Of a stretch of DNA of 64,000 bases, positions 16,683-26,908 are shown piece by piece. The DNA is from Megamonas funiformis (GTDB lineage Bacteria; Bacillota; Negativicutes; Selenomonadales; Selenomonadaceae), in contig NZ_CP048627.1 of the NCBI RefSeq assembly GCF_010669225.1, positions 186,001 to 250,000 of the forward strand, in the 5' to 3' direction. The notes under the pieces were generated by a model that worked only from the letters and a program-made list of their open reading frames with translations, made no database searches and was not told the DNA's origin. Every line of letters starts with the position of its first letter. Position 1 is the first letter of the stretch. Position numbers and translations under genes: made by a program.

Positions 16683-16734
16683 AAGATTAAATCTCTCCTT
16701 AAAATAAATTAAATTTATTTGATAAAAGGGAATA

Positions 16735-16895
16735 AAAAAAGAGACTTCTAGTATAGACTGATACACTTAGTGTAACTAATCTATACCAAAAGTCTCACTA
16801 TTGATGTAAAACATCAACGAATAAGCCAGATGAATTTCGTCGTTCATCAGTATGTTGACTTATTCTAAAAAGCTACTCCCTTTTAGCCAATACAT
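16735..16895 (-). promoter_or_regulatory. Manganese (yybP-ykoY) riboswitch with terminator
   Basis: On the minus strand the aptamer starts with AAAGGGAGTAGC (about 16869-16880) and closes with TAGTGAGACTTTTGG (about 16788-16802), the conserved ends of the yybP-ykoY motif. The 3' end is shared with a terminator stem, AGACTTTTGGTATAGA pairing with TCTATACTAGAAGTCT, followed by seven Ts (16735-16797). Mn2+ binding to the aptamer should break the terminator and turn on the exporter gene. Confidence 0.88.
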
Positions 16896-16959
16896 TTACC
16901 AATAATACCATATACACACAATGGATATAATACACAAAAATAAATATTTTGGCAAGGGT

Positions 16960-17481
16960 TTATTTATTTTTCATGGCAAAATATTCTCTGTCTAAAATTC
17001 CGAGAATGATTAAATTTTCATAAACACCATCAGTTAAAATTGTTTCGCGAATAAGACCTTCACGGACAAGACCAGCTTTTTCATATACATGTAAAGCACG
17101 AGTATTGTGGTCTTTACAGTCAAGCCATGCTCTATGGAATTTTAAATCATCAAATGCCCAAGATTTTAACATTTCTAGTGTTTCTTGACCATAGCCTTTA
17201 CCTTTTACATTTAAAATAATGCGAGTCCATTCGATTTCTTTAGATGGATTATCAAGACCTGCTATCATGAGAAAACCAACTTTTTCATGTGTGTCTAAAG
17301 TTTCGATAATTAGATGAGTAGCAGAAGGAGTATCTAAAGTTTGCATATGCACTTCGCGAGTATAAGGAATTACATATTTGGCATTTTCAGGAATGTATTC
17401 CACTTCCATGATATAGTCCATATCTTCAACTGTTGCTTGACGAAAACGTAATCTATTTCCTGTTTTTACGATTTTTTCCAT
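16960..17481 (-). CDS. GNAT-family N-acetyltransferase (RimJ/RimL type)
   Basis: The 173-residue protein shows the GNAT fold: LRFRQATVEDMDYIMEVE at the start, the acetyl-CoA loop KGKGYGQETLEML, and the C-terminal LDCKDHNTRALHVYEKAGLVREG typical of the RimJ/RimL branch. Targets could be an amino group on a protein, antibiotic or metabolite; nothing here decides. It appears monocistronic, with its ribosome-binding site AAGGTGG before the start. Confidence 0.85.
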   Translation of the reverse strand: MEKIVKTGNRLRFRQATVEDMDYIMEVEYIPENAKYVIPYTREVHMQTLDTPSATHLIIETLDTHEKVGFLMIAGLDNPSKEIEWTRIILNVKGKGYGQETLEMLKSWAFDDLKFHRAWLDCKDHNTRALHVYEKAGLVREGLIRETILTDGVYENLIILGILDREYFAMKNK

Positions 17482-17612
17482 ATTAAAACCACCTTCATTA
17501 TAATATTATAGATTTTATAATAAATTTTAGAAACTTATGGGAAAATTCCCTGACAGTTTAAGAAAAGTATAGTATACTTTTCTTAATATAACAAATAAGG
17601 AGGACAGCAGTA

Positions 17613-18644
17613 TTGGCAACGATATCTTTTGAACATTTATTAGATATTTTATTTGTACCAATTTGTATTCAAATAGGTGCCTTAATCGTAGGTTCATTTC
17701 TCAGTCGTTTAATTAATCGTTATTTACAAAGTAATGTAAATAGAGATTCATGGCAATATATTTTTGTCAATGCCTTAAAGGGATTACCGATTTCTTGGTG
17801 TTCCGGTGTTGGCTTATATTGGACGATAAATAGTTTATCCATACCAGAAACTATCAGCAGATTATTATCATATTTATTATTTGCAGTGATTATCTTTACT
17901 TTGACAAGAGTTATTGCAAGAACTTTATCTGGAATGATAGATTTTTATACTATGCGTTCTGACCAAAATATGCCAAAGACTTCATTATTAAATAATTTAA
18001 TAAATATTTTAGTGTATTCTATGGGTGCACTCATTGTTTTACAATATTGTGGAATATCAGTAGCGCCAATTCTCACAGCTTTAGGGGTCGGCGGTATGGC
18101 AGTAGCCCTTGGTCTTCAAGATACGCTTGCTAATATTTTTGCTGGATTGCATTTAATTTTATCAAAGCAACTTCGTTTAAATGATTATATTAAATTAAGT
18201 ACAGGTGAAGAAGGTCGAGTATCTGATATTACATGGCGTTTTACCACACTTCAATCCGTTAGCAATAATGTGGTAGTTGTACCTAATCAAAGTATATCTA
18301 AGGCGATTATCACAAATTACAGTATGCCACTTCAAGATATAACAGTAAGTGTAGCTATTGGTGTAAGCTATGATAGTGATTTAGATAAAGTGGAAGCTGT
18401 TTGCATAAGAACAGCAAAGGAAATTTTATCTAAATTAGACCCAGAAGTTAAAGCAGAGCCTGTAGTTAGATTTAATTTGTTTGCTGACTCTAGCATTAAT
18501 TTCAATGTGATAATGCATGTTAGTGAATTTACAAATCAATATATTGTTAAGCATGAATTTATAAAAGCGATTACAAAAGAATTTAGAAAAGAGAACATAG
18601 AAATACCATTCCCAGTAAGAACTATTATCAATAATAAAGAGTAA
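17613..18644 (+). CDS. mscS: Small-conductance mechanosensitive channel (MscS family)
   Basis: The 343-residue protein has three to four membrane helices, then the glycine/alanine-rich pore helix VGGMAVALGLQDTLANIFAG and the beta domain (LRLNDYIKLSTGEEGRVSDITWR, VVVPNQSISKAIITNYS). It opens under membrane tension and releases solutes. The start is TTG at 17613, after AAGGAGGACAGCAG. It precedes the ATP synthase operon by a 156-base gap and is probably independent. Confidence 0.92.
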   Translation: MATISFEHLLDILFVPICIQIGALIVGSFLSRLINRYLQSNVNRDSWQYIFVNALKGLPISWCSGVGLYWTINSLSIPETISRLLSYLLFAVIIFTLTRVIARTLSGMIDFYTMRSDQNMPKTSLLNNLINILVYSMGALIVLQYCGISVAPILTALGVGGMAVALGLQDTLANIFAGLHLILSKQLRLNDYIKLSTGEEGRVSDITWRFTTLQSVSNNVVVVPNQSISKAIITNYSMPLQDITVSVAIGVSYDSDLDKVEAVCIRTAKEILSKLDPEVKAEPVVRFNLFADSSINFNVIMHVSEFTNQYIVKHEFIKAITKEFRKENIEIPFPVRTIINNKE

Positions 18645-18800
18645 AATGGATATCAAAATAAATGAAAATTATCATAAAAATATTTTATAGTAATAATGAA
18701 TAAAATAATTAGAGAATATTTCAGGAAAAGCTTTTTATTTTGTTAGAGATTTGGTAAGATATACTTGATTGAATACAAAATGCATGATTTTGGGATAAAC

Positions 18801-19199
18801 ATGGAGAAATTAAATTTAATGAAAGAATTTTTATCTGTTCAAGGTAGAAAGTTATTAATACAGATTTCTATTTGTACTATTATTATTATTGGTATGTTTA
18901 TAAATTATGATAAACTTTACTTGATAACAGGTGTATTTACAGGCTATTTATTAGCGGTTATATGTGCTTGGGTAATGGTATATAGAACGTGGAAGGCTGC
19001 TCATTTAACAGTAGGTAAAGCTAAAGGTCAGATGTGGCTTAGTTTGATAACGAGGTTATTGATGATTTTTATTATACTAAGAGCGGCTATATTGCAATCA
19101 GTGGAATTATTTTATGCAGTAGTAGGAGGCTTTTTCTTAGCTTTTATACTGTATATGATACATTTAATTATTTTTGTTTATCATAAGAATATGGAATAA
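18801..19199 (+). CDS. atpI: ATP synthase protein I (AtpI-like)
   Basis: The 132-residue protein has four hydrophobic helices and sits at the head of the atp operon, the position of AtpI, which helps assemble the c-ring and may carry Mg2+. The sequence is poorly conserved; AHLTVGKAKGQMWLSLITRLLMIF resembles the central basic loop of AtpI. The start is uncertain: ATG 18801 is chosen because GGGAT lies just upstream, while ATG 18780 is also in frame. Confidence 0.75.
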   Translation: MEKLNLMKEFLSVQGRKLLIQISICTIIIIGMFINYDKLYLITGVFTGYLLAVICAWVMVYRTWKAAHLTVGKAKGQMWLSLITRLLMIFIILRAAILQSVELFYAVVGGFFLAFILYMIHLIIFVYHKNME

Positions 19200-19342
19200 T
19201 ATTTGCCTAGTGCAAATATTATCTACATAGAAACTGAAAAATATAATCTGTATTTTTCGGTAAAATATGAAATATATAGTAAAGAGAGGTGAGGACACTG
19301 TTACTTATGGACTGTATAAGCGGCAGTGGGGAAAATGCATGA
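19195..19342 (+). promoter_or_regulatory. atpI-atpB spacer: hairpins and an 11-codon ORF
   Basis: AATAATATTTGC and GCAAATATTAT form an 11-bp hairpin at 19196-19222 overlapping the atpI stop. A second AT-rich hairpin (GAAAAATA/TATTTTTC) lies at 19237-19259. After AGAGAGGTGAGG there is an 11-codon frame, MDCISGSGENA, at 19307-19342; its stop overlaps the atpB ATG at 19335. There is no good ribosome-binding site at the right distance for atpB itself, so its translation may be coupled to this short ORF. Confidence 0.5.
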
Positions 19343-20009
19343 AATTGGTGTGCGTGAAGTGGTCACTTTCGCAGGTATGCAATTCAATATTCAGACCTTA
19401 GAAATGACCTGGCTAGCAATGGCCATTGTAATACTGATTGCATTTTTAGCAACACGAAGTCTAAAGCTTGTTCCTTCAGGTTGGCAAAATGTAATTGAAA
19501 TGGTTATTGTTTGGCTCAATGAGCAAATTGGTGTTACACTAGGTTCTCGTGGTCAGTTAGTAGCACCATTTTTAATCACGCTATTTCTGTTCTTATTGAT
19601 TTCAAACTGGATAGGACTTATTCCAACGCTTGCATCACCAACAAATGACTTAAATACAACTTTAGGTCTAGCTTTATTGGTGATTGTAATGTTACATGTA
19701 CTTGGCTTGTATTATAAAGGTTTTAATTATATAAAACATTTTTTCCAGCCAGTAGCGCCATTTGTAATTATCAATTTGATTGAAGAAATAGCAAAGCCTA
19801 TTACACTTGCTTTCCGTCTATTTGGTAATATTCTAGCAGGGGAAATTTTAATTATTATCTTGCTTTTATTAGTGCCAATATGGATGCCAGTACCTAGTGT
19901 TGTTTGGCTTGCATTTAGTTTATTTATCGGTGCAGTTCAGGCATTTATATTTACTATGTTATCTATGTCTTACTTAGCAAATGCTATGAAAGACGATGAT
20001 CACCATTAA
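19335..20009 (+). CDS. atpB: F0F1 ATP synthase subunit a
   Basis: The 224-residue membrane protein forms the ion half-channels next to the c-ring. The essential arginine is in helix IAKPITLAFRLFGNILAGE, and the last helix includes VQAFIFTMLSMSYLANA. The N-terminus MHEIGVREVV fits ATG 19335; a GTG at 19326 is in frame but less likely. Second gene of the atp operon. Confidence 0.95.
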   Translation: MHEIGVREVVTFAGMQFNIQTLEMTWLAMAIVILIAFLATRSLKLVPSGWQNVIEMVIVWLNEQIGVTLGSRGQLVAPFLITLFLFLLISNWIGLIPTLASPTNDLNTTLGLALLVIVMLHVLGLYYKGFNYIKHFFQPVAPFVIINLIEEIAKPITLAFRLFGNILAGEILIIILLLLVPIWMPVPSVVWLAFSLFIGAVQAFIFTMLSMSYLANAMKDDDHH

Positions 20010-20121
20010 TATTTGTTGATATATTTTAGTCAGCAGATATTGATATAAGATTATCTATAGTTGTAGGTAATCTTGAAAAATTAATTTAATTTATATTTAT
20101 CTTTAAGGAGGATTTATTTTT

Positions 20122-20373
20122 ATGGAAAACGCAATTATGGTTATGGCAGCATTAATTGGTGCAGGTATTACAATGGGTCTTGCTTCTATCGGTGCAGGTA
20201 TTGGTGATGGTCTTGTTACTTCTAAATTTATCGAAGGTATTGCTCGTCAGCCAGAAGCAAAAAACACTTTATTCATGAACACTCTTATCTCTGTAGGTTT
20301 AATCGAAGCTATGCCAATCATTGCAACAGTTATTGCATTGATCATGCTTTATGCTAACCCACTTATTAAATAA
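20122..20373 (+). CDS. atpE: F0F1 ATP synthase subunit c
   Basis: The 83-residue proteolipid has two membrane helices joined by the polar loop ARQPEAK. The ion-binding glutamate is in GLIEAMPIIATV. The residues after it are Ala-Met rather than the Ser-Thr of sodium-type rings, and the first helix has GIGDG where sodium-type rings have Gln, so the ring is probably proton-coupled (inference). Ribosome-binding site AAGGAGG precedes the ATG. Confidence 0.96.
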   Translation: MENAIMVMAALIGAGITMGLASIGAGIGDGLVTSKFIEGIARQPEAKNTLFMNTLISVGLIEAMPIIATVIALIMLYANPLIK

Positions 20374-20427
20374 TTTGGGTAAACATTTAAATTTTAGATG
20401 TTTAGGAACGCATAAGGGGGCAATAAA

Positions 20428-20931
20428 TTGATTGATATCAATATGACGATTGTGGCTCAAATCCTTAACTTCCTTATTTTGGTACTTATTTTAAAATTTG
20501 TAGCATATAAGCCTGTTATGAAAATGCTTAAAGAACGCGAAGAAAAAATCGCAAGAAGCATTGATGCCGCAGAAGCAGATGAACAAAAGGCTAAAGAACT
20601 GCTCGCTGAATATAATAAGCAATTAGCTGATGCCCGTATAAAAGCACAGGAAATTGTAGATAAAGCAATGAAACGTGCTCAAGAAGAACGTGATGCTAGC
20701 GTTGCTGAAACAAGACGTGAAATTGAGCAGATGAGAAAAGCCGCAAAAGAAGATATTGCTAGAGAACGTGAACGTGCAGCAATGCAGTTACGTGGTGAAA
20801 TGGTAGCTTTATCCATGCAAGCAGCTGGCAAAATTATCGCTGCTAATATGGATAATAAAACAAATGAAAAATTGGTTAGTGATTTCATTGACCAGTTGGA
20901 TAAAGATAAAATGGGTGGATTGCCATGCTGA
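20428..20931 (+). CDS. atpF: F0F1 ATP synthase subunit b
   Basis: The 167-residue stator protein has one N-terminal membrane helix (VAQILNFLILVLILKFVAY) and a long charged coiled coil. It links subunit a to delta/alpha. The start is TTG 20428 after AAGGGGGCAATAAA. It overlaps atpH by seven bases. Confidence 0.95.
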   Translation: MIDINMTIVAQILNFLILVLILKFVAYKPVMKMLKEREEKIARSIDAAEADEQKAKELLAEYNKQLADARIKAQEIVDKAMKRAQEERDASVAETRREIEQMRKAAKEDIARERERAAMQLRGEMVALSMQAAGKIIAANMDNKTNEKLVSDFIDQLDKDKMGGLPC

Positions 20932-21464
20932 ATTTACAGTTAGCAAAAAAATACGCTGTGGCAATGTTTGAATTAGCTCAGGAAGAAAATAAGCTTGTAG
21001 AATATGGTGAGCAATTAGCAGAAATTAGTACGCTTTTTAAAACTCAACCAGAATTAAAAGCTTTTATGAGTAATCCTCAAATTCAGCCATCAGCAAAAAA
21101 AGAACTGCTAAATAAAGTTTTTGGTAGCGATATTGAAAAATCAGTGCATAATTTTATGTTATTATTGATTGACAAACGTCGCATAGCATTAATTGAAGAG
21201 ATAGTCGGTGAATATGAAGCTCTGTCTAATGAAGTTCGTAATATTGTAGTAGCACATGTTACTACAGCAGTTGCTATGGAAAAGCCACAAGAAAAAGCTT
21301 TAACTGCGAAATTAGAAGCTATTACCGGCAAGCATATTCAGCTAAAAACACATATTGATAAATCCATCATTGGTGGTGTCGTTGTAAAAATGGGCGACAA
21401 ATTAATCGATGGTAGTGTAACTAGCAAAATTAAATCTTTAGGAAAGCAGTTAATGGCAAATTAA
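20925..21464 (+). CDS. atpH: F0F1 ATP synthase subunit delta
   Basis: The 179-residue protein begins [17 protein letters not shown] and ends with the delta/OSCP signature ([22 protein letters not shown]). It caps the F1 alpha/beta ring and attaches it to the b-subunit stalk. It overlaps the end of atpF, so the two are probably translationally coupled. Confidence 0.95.
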   Translation: MLNLQLAKKYAVAMFELAQEENKLVEYGEQLAEISTLFKTQPELKAFMSNPQIQPSAKKELLNKVFGSDIEKSVHNFMLLLIDKRRIALIEEIVGEYEALSNEVRNIVVAHVTTAVAMEKPQEKALTAKLEAITGKHIQLKTHIDKSIIGGVVVKMGDKLIDGSVTSKIKSLGKQLMAN

Positions 21465-21492
21465 GTTATTTAAGTGGGGTGACAGAGTCGTT

Positions 21493-23007
21493 ATGAAAAT
21501 GAATCCAGAAGAAATAACAGCCATTATCAAGGATCAAATTAAAAATTATAATGTTGATTTAAATGTTGATGATGTAGGTACTGTTATTGAAATCGGTGAT
21601 GGTATTGCACATATTCATGGCTTAGACAAAGCGATGTCAGGGGAACTGCTCGACTTTGGTAATGATATATATGGTATGGTCCTAAACCTTGAACAGGACA
21701 ATGTCGGTGCCGTTTTATTAGGTGGCGACACAAAAATTAAAGAAGGAGATATCGTAAAACGTACTGGTAAAATCATGCAAGTACCTGTTGGGGAAAGTAT
21801 GATTGGTCGTGTTGTTGACGCACTTGGTCGTCCAATTGATGGCAAAGGCCCTATTCATACAACACAGAGCCGTCCAATTGAATATCCAGCTCCTGGTATT
21901 GCTGATAGAAAATCAGTAAAAGAACCATTACAAACTGGTATTAAAGCAATTGATGCCTTAGTTCCAATTGGTCGTGGTCAGCGTGAACTTATCATCGGTG
22001 ACCGTGGTACAGGTAAAACAGCTATTGCTGTAGATACAATCCTCAATCAGAAAGGTCAAAACTGTATTTGTATTTATGTAGCTATTGGTCAGAAAGCTTC
22101 TACAATCGCTCGTGTTGTAAAAACTTTTGAAGATCATGGTGCTATGGATTATACAATTGTAGTAGCAGCTACTGCTTCTGATAGTGCACCACTTCAATAT
22201 ATGGCTCCATATTCTGGTGTTACTATGGGTGAACATTTCATGTATCAAGGCAAACATGTACTTTGTGTATATGATGACCTTTCTAAACATGCTACTGCTT
22301 ATCGTGCAATGAGCTTGTTACTTCGCAGACCACCAGGACGTGAAGCATATCCAGGGGACGTATTCTACTTACATTCTCGTCTTTTAGAACGTGCTGCTAA
22401 ATTAAGTGATGAACTCGGTGGAGGTTCTATTACAGCTTTACCTATCATCGAAACTTTAGCAGGTGACGTATCTGGTTATATTCCAACAAACGTTATTTCT
22501 ATTACAGATGGTCAGATTATGCTTCAGACAGAAGCTTTCTATTCTGGTATTCGTCCAGCTATTGACGTAGGTCTTTCCGTATCTCGTGTAGGTGGTAGTG
22601 CTCAGATAAAAGCTATGAAACAGATTGCTGGTCGTATGCGTCTTGACCTTGCTCAGTATCGTGAACTTGCAGCATTCGCTCAATTTGGTTCTGACCTTGA
22701 TAAATCTACAAAAGAACAATTAGACCGTGGTGTACGTATGGTTGAAACATTAAAACAAGCACAGTATTCACCTTTAAAAGTAGATGAACAAATCCTTGTT
22801 ATTTATACAGCTGTACGTGGTTTCTTAAGCGATATTCCTGTTAATCAGGTTGTTAACTTCCAACGTGATTTCTTGAAATTTATGAATTCAAATCACCCAG
22901 AAATTGGACAAACAATCGTTGAAAAACAAAAATTAGATGATGCTTTAGAAGCTTCTATCAATAGTGCTATTGAAGAATTTAAATCCACATATTCATATAA
23001 TAAATAA
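21493..23007 (+). CDS. atpA: F0F1 ATP synthase subunit alpha
   Basis: The 504-residue subunit has the non-catalytic nucleotide site: Walker [12 protein letters not shown] near residue 170 and Walker [12 protein letters not shown], plus the signature [13 protein letters not shown]. Full length. Ribosome-binding site AGTGGGGTGAC precedes the ATG. Confidence 0.97.
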   Translation: MKMNPEEITAIIKDQIKNYNVDLNVDDVGTVIEIGDGIAHIHGLDKAMSGELLDFGNDIYGMVLNLEQDNVGAVLLGGDTKIKEGDIVKRTGKIMQVPVGESMIGRVVDALGRPIDGKGPIHTTQSRPIEYPAPGIADRKSVKEPLQTGIKAIDALVPIGRGQRELIIGDRGTGKTAIAVDTILNQKGQNCICIYVAIGQKASTIARVVKTFEDHGAMDYTIVVAATASDSAPLQYMAPYSGVTMGEHFMYQGKHVLCVYDDLSKHATAYRAMSLLLRRPPGREAYPGDVFYLHSRLLERAAKLSDELGGGSITALPIIETLAGDVSGYIPTNVISITDGQIMLQTEAFYSGIRPAIDVGLSVSRVGGSAQIKAMKQIAGRMRLDLAQYRELAAFAQFGSDLDKSTKEQLDRGVRMVETLKQAQYSPLKVDEQILVIYTAVRGFLSDIPVNQVVNFQRDFLKFMNSNHPEIGQTIVEKQKLDDALEASINSAIEEFKSTYSYNK

Positions 23008-23024
23008 GCAGTGAGGTGATTTAA

Positions 23025-23876
23025 TTGGCTAGTTTACAGGACATACGCCGCAGAATAAAAAGCGTAAAAAGTACACAGCAAATCACTAAAGCAATGAAAA
23101 TGGTTGCTGCTGCTCGTTTACGTCGTGCCCAAGAAGCGGCTGTATCCAACCAACCTTATGCTGAAAAAATGTATGAGGTTATTGCCGATGTAGCCTCTAA
23201 TGCAGGAAGTTTTTCACATCCTCTGCTAGAAGTACGTGAAGAAGGTAAAACTTTATATGTTGTTTTAGCTTCCGATAAGGGTCTTGCAGGTGCTTATGCT
23301 AGTAATGTATTTAAAGAAACAGTTTCTCATATCAAAGATGCAAAAAATACATCTATTATCACTGTAGGTCGTCGTGGTAAAGAATATTTCGTTCCACGTA
23401 AATATGATGTATTAAATTCTTATATGGGATTTACAGAACGTCCAGAGTATCAAAATGCTCGTCAAATTGCTGTTGAAATTATGGAGCATTTTAGTAAAGG
23501 TGACTATAAAGAAGTATATCTTGTATATACAAAATTTGTGTCAGCTATTTCTGCTATACCTCAGACAATTAAATTATTACCATTTACAGCACCAGAGTCC
23601 TCCGATCATAAACCTACTGCTGAATATATTTATGAACCATCAGCACAATCAGTGCTTGGATATTTATTACCGCAATATATTATTACAACAATATATGCAT
23701 CATTATTACAATCAGCAGCAAGTGAACTAAGTTCACGTATGAATGCGATGAGCAATGCAACAGATAATGCTGAAGAACTCATCTCTAAACTTGATTTGCA
23801 TTATAATAAAGTACGTCAGGCTGGTATTACTCGCGAAATTACAGAAATCGTGGGCGGTGCAGAAGCTCTGAAGTAA
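23025..23876 (+). CDS. atpG: F0F1 ATP synthase subunit gamma
   Basis: The 283-residue central rotor subunit begins SLQDIRRRIKSVKSTQQITKAMKMVAAARL and ends with the conserved ARQ helix (HYNKVRQAGITREITEIVGGAEAL). The start is TTG 23025 after GAGGTGATTTAA. Confidence 0.96.
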   Translation: MASLQDIRRRIKSVKSTQQITKAMKMVAAARLRRAQEAAVSNQPYAEKMYEVIADVASNAGSFSHPLLEVREEGKTLYVVLASDKGLAGAYASNVFKETVSHIKDAKNTSIITVGRRGKEYFVPRKYDVLNSYMGFTERPEYQNARQIAVEIMEHFSKGDYKEVYLVYTKFVSAISAIPQTIKLLPFTAPESSDHKPTAEYIYEPSAQSVLGYLLPQYIITTIYASLLQSAASELSSRMNAMSNATDNAEELISKLDLHYNKVRQAGITREITEIVGGAEALK

Positions 23877-23891
23877 GGAGGTTTCACCTAA

Positions 23892-25304
<1,413 letters not shown>

Positions 25305-25307
25305 TTT

Positions 25308-25733
25308 ATGGCTAAAATAAAGCTAGAAATTATTTCTCCAAATAAAGTTGTTTATAGTGCTGATATTGATATGTTAATCGTGCGTTCTATTGCTGGGGAT
25401 TTAGGTATTATGCCAAAACATGCTCCGCTTCTTGCAGGACTTGTTCCTCATGCAATGAGAGCTATGATTGACGGCACTGAAAATCTTATTGCAGTTAGCG
25501 GTGGTTTTATTCAGGTTCAACCTGATAAAATTATTGTACTTGCAAGTGCAGCAGAACTTCCTATTGAAATTGATATCAATAGAGCAAAAAAAGCTTATGA
25601 ACGTGCACAAAAACGTTTGGAAAGCTTTAAAGAAAATCCAGAAGTTAAGAGTGATGTTGATACACTTCGCGCTAGAGCTGCACTCGAACGTGCTAAAGCA
25701 AGACTTAAAGCAACTAAAACAGATATTGGTTAA
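25308..25733 (+). CDS. atpC: F0F1 ATP synthase subunit epsilon
   Basis: The 141-residue protein has the N-terminal beta-barrel (KLEIISPNKVVYSADIDML, GDLGIMPKHAPLLAGL) and the C-terminal helical hairpin that can inhibit hydrolysis (RAKKAYERAQKRLESF, RAALERAKARLKA). Last gene of the atp operon. Confidence 0.95.
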   Translation: MAKIKLEIISPNKVVYSADIDMLIVRSIAGDLGIMPKHAPLLAGLVPHAMRAMIDGTENLIAVSGGFIQVQPDKIIVLASAAELPIEIDINRAKKAYERAQKRLESFKENPEVKSDVDTLRARAALERAKARLKATKTDIG

Positions 25734-25752
25734 TATTTAATTAGTTTTATGT

Positions 25753-25792
25753 AAAAACGGTTGTAACTTAATTTAGCTACAACCGTTTTTAT
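25753..25792 (+). terminator. Terminator of the atp operon
   Basis: AAAAACGGTTGTA pairs with TACAACCGTTTTT after atpC. The T-rich 3' side precedes the ribosome-binding site of the next gene. Confidence 0.9.
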
Positions 25793-25807
25793 TTTAAAGG
25801 TGATAAT

Positions 25808-26257
25808 ATGATTTTTAGCAATATAAAAAATATAGATTTAACCACTATAGATGAACGAATTAAATTTTGTGTAGATTATTTTAATGAACATGATTTAATA
25901 AATTATAATGCAGGAACATATCAAACAGACAGAGAGGATATTTGTTTTCGCATTGATGAATATGAAACACAAATTGCTCAGGAAAGATATTGGCAAGCAC
26001 ATGAAAAACATATAGATGTATATATTTTATTAAAGGGACAAGAACGCATAGATGTTAATATCTATGAAGGTGTAATTTATCATCGTGATAAGATAGACGA
26101 TATGTTGATGTTAGAAGAAATGCCATACACAAATATTAATTTTTTGAGCAATTTTGGTGATATTTTAGTTTGTAATCCAAATGAAGCGCATAAGACAGGA
26201 ATTCATATGGATTTAAAGAATAAATTTAAGATAGCTTTATTTAAAATTAGAATTTAA
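25808..26257 (+). CDS. YhcH/YjgK/YiaL-family protein
   Basis: The 149-residue cupin-like protein matches the YhcH/YjgK/YiaL (DUF386) family, including EbgC. Visible are RIDEYETQIAQERYWQAHEKHIDVYILLKGQERIDV and the C-terminal CNPNEAHKTGI, which hold the metal-ligand His and Glu residues. Members sit in sialic-acid, galactoside or other sugar loci and are thought to be anomerase- or isomerase-like. Here it stands alone after the atp operon, so no pathway can be assigned. Confidence 0.85.
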   Translation: MIFSNIKNIDLTTIDERIKFCVDYFNEHDLINYNAGTYQTDREDICFRIDEYETQIAQERYWQAHEKHIDVYILLKGQERIDVNIYEGVIYHRDKIDDMLMLEEMPYTNINFLSNFGDILVCNPNEAHKTGIHMDLKNKFKIALFKIRI

Positions 26258-26268
26258 TTTGGGAAATA

Positions 26269-26299
26269 AAAAAGAGCAATCATATGATTGCTCTTTTTT
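26269..26299. terminator. Bidirectional terminator
   Basis: AAAAAGAGCAATCA and TGATTGCTCTTTTT form a perfect stem between the converging yhcH-like and csp genes. Confidence 0.9.
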
Positions 26300-26305
26300 C
26301 TATTA

Positions 26306-26521
26306 TTATTTTACAACAGTAACGTTTACTGCACGAAGTTTGCTAGCATCACGGCTGTCAGCTTCTGTATCAAAAGTAACTTTTTGACCTTCTTCTAAAG
26401 TTTTGAAGCCTTCAGAATTGATAGCGGAGAAATGAACGAATAAATCTCCAGATCCGTCATCATTAGTAATGAAGCCATAGCCTTTACCAGAATTAAACCA
26501 TTTAACTGTACCTGTTCCCAT
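26306..26521 (-). CDS. csp: Cold-shock protein (CspA family)
   Basis: The 71-residue OB-fold protein has both RNA-binding motifs, KGYGFIT (RNP1) and LFVHFSAI (RNP2), and starts [12 protein letters not shown]. It binds single-stranded nucleic acid and acts as an RNA chaperone. The messenger has a long 5' leader, as csp genes usually do. Confidence 0.96.
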   Translation of the reverse strand: MGTGTVKWFNSGKGYGFITNDDGSGDLFVHFSAINSEGFKTLEEGQKVTFDTEADSRDASKLRAVNVTVVK

Positions 26522-26690
26522 TATAAAATCCTCCTTAGGATATAAAATATAATCAGTGCAGAGGTCAAACTAAAAAACACATAAGAATCTTCCACACTTA
26601 TTAAGAGGAGGACTAAGACGTGACTTTAATTGTGTTCCAAAACAAGACTGAATATCTTAATAGTAGCATGGGAAGTATAATTTGTCAATT
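26522..26690 (-). promoter_or_regulatory. csp promoter and long 5' leader
   Basis: On the minus strand TTGACA (26683-26688) and TACTAT (26660-26665) are 17 bases apart, a near-consensus promoter. The start site would fall near 26653, giving a leader of about 130 bases before the AAGGAGG of csp. The leader includes a CCTCCTC stretch (about 26610) able to pair with the ribosome-binding site, a possible thermosensor. The remaining gap to 26908 is very AT-rich and shows no other feature. Confidence 0.65.
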
Positions 26691-26908
26691 TACAAAATAA
26701 CACATATCATAATTATTTTTTATAGTTGAATTAATTTTTAGATTTACATATTTACAATAAAATTTGACATAATAAATAGATGGTGATATATTTATAAGTC
26801 AATAATAAATTTTATAAGTTAAAATCATTTATTTTTCGATATAAAATATAGACATATATATATATTATCGAGAGATAAAAATTTTATTTGTCCAGAAAGG
26901 GTGATTAG

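Noticed and set aside
23455-23730. Plus-strand second frame inside atpG
   Set aside because: Overlaps the conserved gamma-subunit frame; leucine- and glutamine-rich composition is a frame artefact.
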